Assembly (NCBI GenBank): GCA_964602415.1
Contig: CAZRQL010000014.1
Span: forward strand, 19,470-83,469
Direction of reading: 5' to 3'
Source: CAZRQL01 sp964602415
Lineage (GTDB): Bacteria; Bacteroidota; Bacteroidia; Cytophagales; Flammeovirgaceae
DNA: 64,000 nt
Position numbers and translations under genes: made by a program. The notes beneath the pieces are model-generated. The model saw nothing but the letters and a program-made list of their open reading frames with translations. It made no database searches and was not told where the DNA came from. Positions 17,731 to 25,530 of this stretch are shown piece by piece. Numbering within the stretch: the stretch's first letter is position 1; each line of letters opens with the position of its first letter.

Positions 17731-18111
17731 TTATTTAGATTTTCCGATTACGTTGCCTTTTATCATAAGTTGAATAGAAGGTTGTCCATCTGAATTGCTT
17801 AAGACAGTAATGGTTTTTGTAAAAATCCCAGGACGGTCTTCGGTGCGGTACTCAACTTCTATTTCTGCTGTCTCACCGGGCATAATAGGTGCTTGGGGAA
17901 GAGTAGGCACTGTGCATCCGCAACTGGCTTGAGCATCTTGTATGACCAAAGGCTCATTGCCAATGTTTTTAAATTTGAAATTATAGCGCACAGCAGGCCC
18001 TTCTTTCAAATCTCCAAAATCGTGAGTAGTTTTGTCAAACTGAATTTTGGCTTGTCCAAAGGCAAAATTACAGACAAAAATAAAACCAAAAAATGAAATG
18101 TATTTAAACAT
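17731..18111 (-). CDS. DUF1573 protein with one domain
   Basis: A 126-residue exported protein from the ATG at 18111 (an upstream TTG adds 11 poor residues). Signal peptide to about residue 19, then one DUF1573 domain with TTHDFGDLKEG, ASCGCTVPTLP and MPGETAEIEV. Its mature start AKIQFDKTTHDFG closely mirrors the neighbour's AKIEFEKLTHDFG, so the pair arose by tandem duplication. It shares a 37-base divergent gap with the OmpA-family gene. Confidence 0.88.
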   Translation of the reverse strand: MFKYISFFGFIFVCNFAFGQAKIQFDKTTHDFGDLKEGPAVRYNFKFKNIGNEPLVIQDAQASCGCTVPTLPQAPIMPGETAEIEVEYRTEDRPGIFTKTITVLSNSDGQPSIQLMIKGNVIGKSK

Positions 18112-18148
18112 AATAAATTTTAAAATTGACCTGCAAATTTGCAATACT

Positions 18149-19270
18149 ATGATAATAAATACAATTTTTAGGACAAAAGTTGCCTATGGGCTGATATTTT
18201 TTCCATACCTGCTCTTCGGACAAGATTGTAGCAACGCCATTGATTTGATCGAAAACATGCACTATGTTGAGAGTCTCAACGGATACGGGCAGCAATTAGA
18301 GTTTTTTGGCAATGCGCGAACCGATAAAAACTATATTGAAAGTGAGCACAATACAATATGGTATCGGTTTGTTGTGAGAAGAGACTGCGAGTTGGAATTC
18401 GAAATCATCCCCAACAATCCCGGAGACGACTACGACTTTATGCTATTCAAGTACGAAGACGACCAAAATTTTTGTCAAGACATCATTTCCAAAAGGAATC
18501 TTCCGGTTCGAACCAATATTTCCCGCAACAACTACCGCCAACAAGGCCGCACCGGACTGCGAGTGGACGCAAAAGAAACCCATTATGCTGAAGGCACAGG
18601 CTCAAATTTTAGTAAATCATTAAGCGCGAAAAAAGGAGATAAATTTGTACTGGTTTTGGACAATGTTACCGGCAAAGGTGGATGCAAACTTGAATTAAAG
18701 AACTGTTTTACAGGTATAGAAGAAGATACCCAAACCCAAGAAAAACCAATTGAAAAAGCAACTTATCACAGCCAATACTTAGAAAAAGAAGTCGCCAAAG
18801 AAGGCAACTACAACCGATTTACCGATGAATTGAAAAAAGGTGAACTCGTAATCTTGGATGCCGTGATATTTTTCGGGAACTCATCCACAGCCATGGAAGT
18901 ATCAAAACCCCAATTGGACGAATTAGCAGAGTACCTCAAACGCAATCCAAAAATAAATATCATTGTACATGGGCACACCAACGGCAGAGTACCCAATACT
19001 TACTATTACCCCAAGAACTTCAAAACCAATCTGTTTGCTCAGAGCGATACAGAAGCCTATGACCCCAACAACTCAGTGCCTTTCAGAGGCAGTGCCGAAA
19101 AACTTTCTCTCTTTCGAGCCAGAACCGTCAAAGCCTATCTTATGCTCAAAGGCATCCAAGAACATCGGATTCAAACCAAAGGATGGGGAGACAGCAAAAT
19201 GAAGACCGGAATCACAGATGCCGACAGCCACCTGAACCGACGGGTCGAAATTGAAATAGTGGACAAATAG
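18149..19270 (+). CDS. OmpA-family outer-membrane protein
   Basis: A 373-residue protein from the ATG at 18149. A signal peptide ends near residue 20 (LLFGQ). The middle part (about 20-190) is a beta-rich domain that begins with CSNAIDL and contains EHNTIWYRFVVRRDCELEFEI, a jelly-roll pattern seen before OmpA domains in Bacteroidota. The C-terminal OmpA domain (about 230-370) has VILDAVIFFGNSST, INIIVHGHTNG and SLFRARTVKAYLMLKGI, ending in NRRVEIEIV, which binds peptidoglycan. An extra 40-residue loop (PNTYYYPKNFKTNLFAQSD) lies inside the OmpA domain. It is a single gene. Confidence 0.85.
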   Translation: MIINTIFRTKVAYGLIFFPYLLFGQDCSNAIDLIENMHYVESLNGYGQQLEFFGNARTDKNYIESEHNTIWYRFVVRRDCELEFEIIPNNPGDDYDFMLFKYEDDQNFCQDIISKRNLPVRTNISRNNYRQQGRTGLRVDAKETHYAEGTGSNFSKSLSAKKGDKFVLVLDNVTGKGGCKLELKNCFTGIEEDTQTQEKPIEKATYHSQYLEKEVAKEGNYNRFTDELKKGELVILDAVIFFGNSSTAMEVSKPQLDELAEYLKRNPKINIIVHGHTNGRVPNTYYYPKNFKTNLFAQSDTEAYDPNNSVPFRGSAEKLSLFRARTVKAYLMLKGIQEHRIQTKGWGDSKMKTGITDADSHLNRRVEIEIVDK

Positions 19271-19306
19271 GCGGTTGCACAAAAGAACTATTAAAATCCT
19301 GTCGTC

Positions 19307-19340
19307 TTTGTATCAACTCTCAATATCAAGGCTAATTTTG
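19307..19340 (+). promoter_or_regulatory. Promoter of the GNAT gene, touching the start codon
   Basis: TTTG (19307-19310), 22 bases, TAATTTTG (19333-19340), then CAAA and the ATG at 19345. Both boxes match the Bacteroidota consensus; the position predicts an mRNA with no or almost no leader. Confidence 0.55.
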
Positions 19341-19344
19341 CAAA

Positions 19345-20193
19345 ATGAATTTTGAATTCCGTAGCTTAACTCAAGAGGATTTTCCAATCATCTACAACTG
19401 TTTTGTTGAAGCGTTCTCCAACAATTCTCAAAATATAGTCATCAGTCAAGATGAGTTTGCGCAAAGGCTCTACCGCAATAACTACCTCCCACAACTTTCG
19501 GTAGGGGCTTTTGCAGACAACCAACTGGTGGGCTTTATACTCAACTGCTTGACAGCCACTACTTCTTACAATGCCGGTACGGGTGTGCTGCCCAAGTACA
19601 GAGGCAACCGGCTCACGGAAAGGATGTTTAACTTTTCATTGCCTCATTTAAAACAATCAGGTGCCGACAGTTGTTTTTTGGAAGTGCTCAAAAACAATAC
19701 AGCCGCTTTGAAAGCGTATGAACGCTGCGGCTTTGGAGTAAAAAGAGAATTGATGCTGTACGCATTGTATTCAAAAAACTTGCGCGTTTCTACTCCAAAA
19801 ATTCGCTTTCACATCATAGAAACAGAGTTTCCCGATTGGCCGGCTTATCAGCGATTTAGTTCCTTTGAACCGAGCTATCAAAACAAGCCTGAGGCCATTT
19901 CACGCGATTGGGCAGAACATACCCTGATAGAAGCCTATCACAAAGCCAAATTGGTGGGCTTTTGTGCTTTTGCGACCAGAACCGGGCGTATATCCCAAAT
20001 AGCTGTAGATGAGAACTTTAGAAAAAAAGGAATCGGGTCGGCCCTATTGGCCAAAGTCTATCATCTTTCTCGTGTCAAGGAAATCACCATTCTCAATGTA
20101 GATGCCTCAGCGGGAGAAATGTTAGATTTTTTCAAAAATACAGGCTTCGTTCGGCCTATTGTACAACTGGAGATGAGCCGTTTAATTGAATAA
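19345..20193 (+). CDS. Tandem GNAT acetyltransferase
   Basis: A 282-residue protein made of two GNAT folds. The first (about 1-150) has the acetyl-CoA loop GTGVLPKYRGNRLTERM and the late AALKAYERCGFGVKREL helix; the second (about 160-280) has ISQIAVDENFRKKGIGSALL with the R-x-x-G-I/V-G pyrophosphate loop, and NVDASAGEMLDFFKNTGF. The second copy has the better loop, so it is probably the active one. Substrate unknown. The end overlaps the opposing gene by 12 bases. Confidence 0.85.
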   Translation: MNFEFRSLTQEDFPIIYNCFVEAFSNNSQNIVISQDEFAQRLYRNNYLPQLSVGAFADNQLVGFILNCLTATTSYNAGTGVLPKYRGNRLTERMFNFSLPHLKQSGADSCFLEVLKNNTAALKAYERCGFGVKRELMLYALYSKNLRVSTPKIRFHIIETEFPDWPAYQRFSSFEPSYQNKPEAISRDWAEHTLIEAYHKAKLVGFCAFATRTGRISQIAVDENFRKKGIGSALLAKVYHLSRVKEITILNVDASAGEMLDFFKNTGFVRPIVQLEMSRLIE

Positions 20194-20649
20194 TTCTTTA
20201 AAGGCCGACCAAAATTCCAATTTTACGGATTTATCTTGCCCAATGCTTGGAAGCGGTGCTGCCCAAAGCAACTTTGTGCCTAAGTAAGTTTGTGGCGAGT
20301 GAATGGCCAACCTTGTTGGAATTCCAAATTTTGCAGGCTCCACTCCAAAAAAAACGGCTTTCTTTGGGGCAAAAATAGCTTGTATATCCTGCCAGTTAAA
20401 ATCATCATTTTCAGCAATATTGACCAAACACACCTCAAGCAAAGTAAGTTTGACGGCTGAGAGTATTTTTTGAAATAAGTCAAAATCAGCACTTTTAGTT
20501 AAAGTCCCTTCATAATGTAAAAAGAAACAAACATGAGATTTGTTTTCGCCATAAAACCTAAATTTTTCCGTAATAATTTGGTTATCAGTTGACTCTTCCA
20601 AAAGATAGATATCAGAATCCAAAAAAAAAGCTATTTCTTCGAGGCTCAT
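20182..20649 (-). CDS. Conserved hypothetical protein, possible DNA polymerase III psi (HolD)-like
   Basis: A 155-residue protein from the ATG at 20649 (a TTG at 20664 would add five residues). It has alternating beta strands and helices with no membrane segment or signal. The C-terminal block TYLGTKLLWAAPLPSIGQDKSV followed by KLEFWSAFKELF resembles the end of the E. coli psi subunit (SPALTDL, then ARAALWQQI), which has a uracil-glycosylase-like fold. In E. coli holD overlaps the acetyltransferase gene rimI; here a GNAT gene is the adjoining neighbour, though convergent. A -7 box TAAATTTG is at 20685-20692. The assignment is a hypothesis. Confidence 0.45.
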   Translation of the reverse strand: MSLEEIAFFLDSDIYLLEESTDNQIITEKFRFYGENKSHVCFFLHYEGTLTKSADFDLFQKILSAVKLTLLEVCLVNIAENDDFNWQDIQAIFAPKKAVFFGVEPAKFGIPTRLAIHSPQTYLGTKLLWAAPLPSIGQDKSVKLEFWSAFKELFN

Positions 20650-20702
20650 TTGATAATTTTGCAAGTCCTAAATGTATTGACATACAAATTTAATCTACCT
20701 AA

Positions 20703-21230
20703 ATGGAAAGTCGTTCAACTCTCATATTTTTTACTACTTACACATTGGTTGTGTTTTTTTTGTACCTTATCAATCAGCAGGCATGGACAGCCAAAAATCA
20801 CCAATTGAACAGGCAAGCTGACAGTCTAAAAAATCAAATAGCGGGCTACCGGCAACAACTTTCTAACTTCAAAAAACGCGACAGCCTGCAACAAGTCGCA
20901 CTGGCCTCTCAAAAGTTTGATGGCTATGATAGTCAAGGTTTTAGGGTGTATGGACTCATCAGAGATGAAGAAAAACGCTACACCGTTGAGTCCATATCCT
21001 CAAAGTTCAATATTTTCCCTCCTTCTTCTGTAAAATCGGCAGACGTGTTGGGCGAAAGATGGTTCATCATACCCATCAAAGGCTTACATTTTGTAGAAAC
21101 CAACCAGAGTAGCGGCCAAATTGCTCGTCTATATTATCGAGATCTGAAAGACTCTGTCCTGATCCAACATTTTAACCCTCAAATCAAAGAAGGTAGATTC
21201 ATTTGCATACCTTTCGACAGACAAAAATGA
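20703..21230 (+). CDS. Single-pass membrane protein with degenerate LysM-like repeats
   Basis: A 175-residue protein: a membrane anchor (about 7-23), a short coiled coil (30-65), then a beta/alpha region. The stretch RYTVESISSKFNIFP, and more clearly HFVETNQSSGQIARLYYRD with LIQHFNPQIKEGRFICIP, have the spacing of LysM peptidoglycan-binding repeats, though the sequences are worn. This would place the tail in the periplasm. Its TGA overlaps the next ATG (ATGA), so translation is coupled with the HAD phosphatase. Confidence 0.55.
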   Translation: MESRSTLIFFTTYTLVVFFLYLINQQAWTAKNHQLNRQADSLKNQIAGYRQQLSNFKKRDSLQQVALASQKFDGYDSQGFRVYGLIRDEEKRYTVESISSKFNIFPPSSVKSADVLGERWFIIPIKGLHFVETNQSSGQIARLYYRDLKDSVLIQHFNPQIKEGRFICIPFDRQK

Positions 21231-21910
21231 CCCGCTACCGACATATTTTTTTCGACCTCGACCATACGCTATGGGACTATGACTTGGCCGCTTTGCATAC
21301 CTTGACGCACCTACACGAAAAATATGCAATAAGCTGTGAGCTTGAGCACTTTATTGAGGCTTTCAAACTCATCAATGCGCAACTTTGGAATCAATACAAC
21401 TACGGTCAAATAGACAAAGAAACGCTCCGCAGTACCCGGTTCGGTCTTGTCTTTGAAAAACTCAACATGGCCCTGCCTGTCCCTTCAAAACTCAGTGATG
21501 ATTTTATCGAAATTTGCTCGGCCAAGCCTTACCTGTTGGCCTATGCCAAAGAAGCACTGGAAGCCTTGAAGCATGATTTTTGTTTGCATATCATCACAAA
21601 CGGATTCACAGAGACCCAACATATCAAACTTAAATCCAGTGATATACACCACTATTTTAAAACTATTACTACAAGTGAAGATTCTCACGCACGCAAACCC
21701 CAAATAGAGATGTTTAGTTATGCCCTCCGTGCAGCAAATGCGCAACCTAACGAATCTGTTATGATAGGCGACAACTACAAAGCCGACATTATAGGGGCTT
21801 ACGAAGCAGGGCTTTTGCCGGTTTTTTTCTCACCCTCTCCAAGCCCAAACCCACGCGAAGTGCTAACTATCAGTTGTTTAAGTCAAATACCAAAATTGTT
21901 GCTTACATAG
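21227..21910 (+). CDS. yjjG: YjjG-family HAD nucleotidase
   Basis: A 227-residue HAD-superfamily phosphatase of the noncanonical pyrimidine nucleotidase (YjjG) type. Motif I is FFDLDHTLWDYD (residues 8-19; Asp10 nucleophile, Asp12), motif II is the Thr in IITNGFTETQ, motif III the Lys in ARKPQIEMF, and motif IV GDNYKADIIGA. The helical cap lies between motifs I and II. The family hydrolyses nucleoside monophosphates and helps clear damaged nucleotides. The start at 21227 is chosen because it begins the fold and overlaps the previous stop. Confidence 0.88.
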   Translation: MTRYRHIFFDLDHTLWDYDLAALHTLTHLHEKYAISCELEHFIEAFKLINAQLWNQYNYGQIDKETLRSTRFGLVFEKLNMALPVPSKLSDDFIEICSAKPYLLAYAKEALEALKHDFCLHIITNGFTETQHIKLKSSDIHHYFKTITTSEDSHARKPQIEMFSYALRAANAQPNESVMIGDNYKADIIGAYEAGLLPVFFSPSPSPNPREVLTISCLSQIPKLLLT

Positions 21911-21916
21911 ATTGAC

Positions 21917-22663
21917 ATGGAATTTTTAATTTTTAAACTGAAACACCCTGAAATTGGGGAAAGATGGCACGATGGAGGGCCGGTATATGCAGAATCAGAT
22001 TTTAAGCATTTTATCGTAGAGCCTTGGAATTGTGTTACTGCCTTTATGTTTTTGGCAATCGTAATTTATTGGTATATCAAGCTCAAATCCAGACTATCAC
22101 AAATGCCTTTTATGTCTTTTGCTTTGGTGATGCTCTCAATCGGGGGGATTGGAGGAGGCCTATACCATGGACTGAGAAGCTCAAACTGGTTTTTGCTGAT
22201 GGATTTTTTGCCCATCGTGATACTGGTCTTCTCCACCGGAATACTTTTTTTAAATAAATTGTATGGCAAACCGCTACTGACTTGGGGGATCATTTTGGGA
22301 CTTTTTCTCATTCATCAGGCTATGTGGCACTTGGTAGGGCCGGGGCCTTTTATGGTCAATGTGGGCTATGTATTTTTGGCCTCTGTCGTGGTTGTGCCTT
22401 CGACGATTTGGGCAAAGAGAACCAACTTCTTTGCAATCAAAAGTTTAATATGGGCTGTCATTTTGTTTGTTATAGCGTTGAGCTTTAGGATTTTAGACAA
22501 ATATTATTTGTTACCTATGGGTACTCATTTTTTGTGGCACGTGTTTGGTGGACTATCCTCTCACGCCATCATTGAATACATCTACAAAACTGTTTACGCC
22601 AATCCTTCGGTGGTATTTGCCGCCAATAGAAAGCTCATTAGAAGTAGATTGGCTTCTAAATAA
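21917..22663 (+). CDS. Seven-span membrane protein of the CREST / ceramidase-like type
   Basis: A 248-residue protein with about seven membrane segments. The order of conserved sites follows alkaline ceramidases and other CREST hydrolases: Glu-x-Trp-Asn (EPWNCVTAF) before the first span, Gly-Gly-Leu-Tyr-His then Asp (GGGLYHGL and LLMDFLPI) around spans 2-3, and His-x-x-x-His (THFLWHVFGG) in the last span. The serine four residues before the first His in eukaryotic ceramidases is Gly here, and the His-Asp spacing is 12 in place of 11. It may cleave an amide in a sphingo- or ornithine-type lipid, but that is inference. It begins 6 bases after yjjG. Confidence 0.55.
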   Translation: MEFLIFKLKHPEIGERWHDGGPVYAESDFKHFIVEPWNCVTAFMFLAIVIYWYIKLKSRLSQMPFMSFALVMLSIGGIGGGLYHGLRSSNWFLLMDFLPIVILVFSTGILFLNKLYGKPLLTWGIILGLFLIHQAMWHLVGPGPFMVNVGYVFLASVVVVPSTIWAKRTNFFAIKSLIWAVILFVIALSFRILDKYYLLPMGTHFLWHVFGGLSSHAIIEYIYKTVYANPSVVFAANRKLIRSRLASK

Positions 22664-22774
22664 ATTCATTTTAGAGAGTCAATTTCAGAAGCAGAAAAGA
22701 AATTTCTCCTAAGAATTTACGATTATGCTACAATAATTTAAAAACACGATGGTTTTTAAACGAAAGTAGTCGCA

Positions 22775-23218
22775 ATGAACCAAAATATCAGAAACCTTTA
22801 TTTCGAGTTTAAAAATTTGACGCAGTCGAACTTGTTAGAAGAGCATTTTGAGCGTCTGGTTTTTTATTTCCCGGCCATACTGGTGGTAGTGAGTGATGGA
22901 GTAGTAGATAAACAAGAATGGACGTATGTAAAGTACTTGGCAAAATTTATAGCAGAAACTTTTATTGGAGATGAAAGCGACCCAAGGCATTCGGAACTTA
23001 TAGAGGAGTACAGCAAGGCACTAAAGTTTATGGTGGAAAATGCCTCTAATTGGGAAAACAAACTTCTTACCGTTTTGAAAGAAAACTTAGAATTGGCACC
23101 GGAAGTCAAAGAAGATATTTATGATTCGCTTTTTCTTTTTGCAGAGGCTTCTGACGGCGCGTCTGAGGAAGAGAAAAAGAAGATTGAAAGTTTAAGCAAT
23201 TTTTTGAGCTTGCGCTAA
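22775..23218 (+). CDS. TerB-like helical protein
   Basis: A 147-residue, all-helical soluble protein. The repeat-like words VVSDGVVDKQEWTYVKYLAKF and FAEASDGASEEEKKKIESL are the two Asp-Gly-containing turns of the TerB / DjlA N-terminal fold, which in tellurite-resistance clusters binds metal. No Ter gene is nearby. It is a single gene with a 111-base leader in which I see no clear promoter. Confidence 0.6.
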   Translation: MNQNIRNLYFEFKNLTQSNLLEEHFERLVFYFPAILVVVSDGVVDKQEWTYVKYLAKFIAETFIGDESDPRHSELIEEYSKALKFMVENASNWENKLLTVLKENLELAPEVKEDIYDSLFLFAEASDGASEEEKKKIESLSNFLSLR

Positions 23219-23258
23219 AAAACGCGCGCGACGAGAAAAGCTACAAAACCTAAAATGC

Positions 23259-23293
23259 AAAGAGACTATCTAAAAAATTAGGACAGCCTCTTT
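23259..23293 (-). terminator. Terminator hairpin with GAGGCTGTCC arm
   Basis: Read on the minus strand the RNA has AAAGAGGCTGTC, C, TAA, a short A/U loop and TTAGATAGTCTCTTT. The stem forms with two G-U pairs and one bulge; on the plus strand the same positions are A-C mismatches, so it serves the minus-strand lipoprotein gene. Confidence 0.6.
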
Positions 23294-23314
23294 GTCATGT
23301 TTGTGCTAAGAAAA

Positions 23315-24082
23315 TTACTTGCCTCCACCACCTGATCGCCTTGCCGAACCCGATGAGCGCGAACTACTTCGCCCAGCAGCCGGAGAGCTTGTATTGCGGC
23401 TTCTTGAACCACTGCTGCGCGAAACAGCATTGTTTACTTTGTTGCGAAATGCAGAATTTGAGTTGAGACGGTTGTGAAAGTTGGGGTTTGTTGCTTGGCT
23501 GTGTGCACTGTATGTGCCATAAGCAGGGGCACCGGTGGAAGTTCTACCGTAATATGGCTGACCGGCTGTGCGATAGCCACGGTAATCTTGATAGCCGCTG
23601 CGGTAAACAGGATTTGTCATCAAACCCATCATACTACTCATAAAAGCATATTGTCCGTAGAATGCCCAAAAAGAGTTGCCGCTGCCGTCATTTTGCCAAG
23701 AACCGTAGCGAGAGTTGCCTACGTAATTGGAATATCCGGGGGGCGAAACCACTTTCTCCACTTTGCCATCTGATTTTGAGCAAACCTCCATTCCCAAGTC
23801 ATTGGCATGCTTTTGAAAAAAGTTCTTGTCCACGACATACCAATCTGTCAGTTCTTCTTTGGGCATACTATCCAACCCATTGGTAATAACTTTATAGCGG
23901 TGTTTGTAAGTAGTAGAAAAAGTCTGAGACTCTACATCCATATCTGCCAAGATGATGGTAAATTCTTTTTCTTTATCTAATTTAATAATTAATTCATCAA
24001 CAGGGGTCTTCTTGAAAGCAGTGTCTCCACCGCAAGCAGCAATAAACACACTCAAAAGGAGTGGGAAAGCTAATTTTTTCAT
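23315..24082 (-). CDS. Lipoprotein with Ser/Gly/Arg-rich tail, unknown function
   Basis: A 255-residue predicted lipoprotein from MKKLAFPLLL (lipobox SVFIAAC, Cys17); two earlier ATGs add up to 6 residues. The first half is a folded domain with EKEFTIILADMDVESQTFSTTYKHRYKV and WYVVDKNFFQKHANDLGMEV. The middle is rich in Tyr, Gly and Ser (YRSGYQDYRGYRTAGQPYYG), the last 50 residues in Ser, Arg and Gly, with GGGGK at the end. The start region lies 10 bases after the end of the DUF4178 gene, so the two form a pair; the tail could bind nucleic acid, anionic lipid or sugar, but nothing proves it. Confidence 0.65.
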   Translation of the reverse strand: MKKLAFPLLLSVFIAACGGDTAFKKTPVDELIIKLDKEKEFTIILADMDVESQTFSTTYKHRYKVITNGLDSMPKEELTDWYVVDKNFFQKHANDLGMEVCSKSDGKVEKVVSPPGYSNYVGNSRYGSWQNDGSGNSFWAFYGQYAFMSSMMGLMTNPVYRSGYQDYRGYRTAGQPYYGRTSTGAPAYGTYSAHSQATNPNFHNRLNSNSAFRNKVNNAVSRSSGSRSRNTSSPAAGRSSSRSSGSARRSGGGGK

Positions 24083-24092
24083 ATTGTTCATT

Positions 24093-24638
24093 TTAATCAT
24101 TTTTTATTGGTAAAATATTTGTGATGTCGTTAGGGCTGATGTACTTGCCTACAGAGGCGCTAAAGTCTTCATCGCCCCACTGTTCTATGGTAAGAATCAG
24201 TTCTTCTGTTTCATCTTCGTAGTTCCAAACTATGTACTCTACCGATTCGCCCGGGTCGTCTATTTCCTTGGTAAAACCCACACTTTCTTTGCCTCTATAA
24301 TAAGTAACTCCTTGGTAAACAATCTTTTTTGGTGGCTTTTCGTTCTCTTCTAAGTGCTTTTCAACCTCTTCGCCCAGAGCATGAAACTTTATCTTGCGCG
24401 ATACGCTCAAAATCAAATCATCGTCTTCTTCTACATAAAGATAAACCGTGTCGTCAGTGGTTTGCAATTTATATTCATAGGAAAAAAATTCATTGCCCCA
24501 GTCAAACTCGTACTCTTCAATGGCTTGCCATGTTTTAAAGTCGTAATCCAACACATACCCTTTACGAAGGTCAGTAACTTTAAGATTGGTGGGGTCGTAA
24601 TGAGGTTCTTGCTCTTTTTTCTTAAAAAAACCAAACAT
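24093..24638 (-). CDS. DUF4178 domain protein
   Basis: A 181-residue soluble, acidic protein. After a short MFGFFKKKEQE start, the DUF4178 fingerprint is seen: LRKGYVLDYDFKTWQAIEEYEFDW, then FSYEYKLQT and YLYVEEDDDLILSVSRKI. The domain is beta-rich and its function is not known. It is led by a consensus promoter and followed by the lipoprotein gene 10 bases on. DUF4178 genes often sit with membrane-stress or polyamine genes, but none is adjacent here. Confidence 0.8.
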   Translation of the reverse strand: MFGFFKKKEQEPHYDPTNLKVTDLRKGYVLDYDFKTWQAIEEYEFDWGNEFFSYEYKLQTTDDTVYLYVEEDDDLILSVSRKIKFHALGEEVEKHLEENEKPPKKIVYQGVTYYRGKESVGFTKEIDDPGESVEYIVWNYEDETEELILTIEQWGDEDFSASVGKYISPNDITNILPIKND

Positions 24639-24655
24639 ATTGATTTAATTTTTAG

Positions 24656-24686
24656 CAAATGTAAACAAATTTAACTCTATAACAAA
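24656..24686 (-). promoter_or_regulatory. Promoter of the DUF4178-lipoprotein pair
   Basis: On the minus strand: TTTG (24686-24683), 19 bases, TACATTTG (24663-24656), then 17 bases to the ATG. Both boxes and the spacing match the Bacteroidota consensus exactly. Confidence 0.7.
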
Positions 24687-24780
24687 GAAAACTGACAAAA
24701 TGTACATTCATTTTGGAAATTTTGACTGCATTGAGACCCACACATATAGCCGCATGGTTTTGGGTCAAACAACAGAATGG

Positions 24781-25488
24781 CTATTTTCCAAAAAGAGTTT
24801 TTTTGACAAAAGCCCAAAAATCCCTTCTCCCTTCTGCCGTAAATAAAGCATCTGTTATCAGAGTAAAGTAGGTTGGCTTTCTTTTTTTATTGTTGCCTTC
24901 GGAAATTTCTATAATTCTTTTTTGGGCATTTTTTTTGTCTTTGTCAGCCTGCTCTTTGGTGGCTTTGATAAAAGATTGTGTGTCAAATTCTTCTTCGGCT
25001 GCCAGTTTATCGGCCATCTCAAATCTTGGTTTGGCGTAGTAGCCCAACTTTTCTTCCAATAGCCCCAGGTTGTTGTGGGCTATGGCATCGGTGGGGTCAA
25101 GTTCGATACAACGCTTGTAATCTTGGATGGCCCCCTGTGTGTCTCCGAGGCTTTCTTTGGCATAAGCACGGCTTGAATAGCGATAAGGATTTTGGGGTTC
25201 GATAGAAAGAGCCAAATCAAACAAATCCATTGACTCACTTTTGCGCCCCATAAGCAACAGCACGACCGCTTTTTGGCTGATGTAGTGGGCGTTTTTGGGG
25301 TTCAACTTAATGGCAGACTCAAAATCGGCCATGGCTTTATCCAACTGAGACATTCGCAAATATGACATTGCCCTGTGGTAATAAGCCAAATGCTCGGCAG
25401 AGGATTTGATGATGGTACTAAAAACCGCTATGGCTTGTTGGTATTGTTCACCCTCAAACAAAGAAATGCCTTTTTCAATGGAACTCAT
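24781..25488 (-). CDS. TPR repeat protein
   Basis: A 235-residue protein with four to five tetratricopeptide repeats between about residues 3 and 160 (for example AYYHRAMSYLRMSQLDKAMADFESAIKLNP and YSSRAYAKESLGDTQGAIQDYKRCIELDP), followed by a charged helical tail ending in RRDFWAFVKKTLFGK. No signal peptide. TPR arrays are protein-binding platforms; the partner is unknown. It lies 42 bases after sdaAB on the same strand. Confidence 0.85.
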   Translation of the reverse strand: MSSIEKGISLFEGEQYQQAIAVFSTIIKSSAEHLAYYHRAMSYLRMSQLDKAMADFESAIKLNPKNAHYISQKAVVLLLMGRKSESMDLFDLALSIEPQNPYRYSSRAYAKESLGDTQGAIQDYKRCIELDPTDAIAHNNLGLLEEKLGYYAKPRFEMADKLAAEEEFDTQSFIKATKEQADKDKKNAQKRIIEISEGNNKKRKPTYFTLITDALFTAEGRRDFWAFVKKTLFGK

Positions 25489-25530
25489 TTTTTAGTTTTA
25501 CTATCAAGACGAACTCACCGACAAACTACA

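Noticed and set aside
23315..23480. Repeat-like DNA coding Ser/Arg/Gly
   Set aside because: Considered as a tandem repeat or CRISPR-like array; the repeats are irregular and explained by the low-complexity protein tail.
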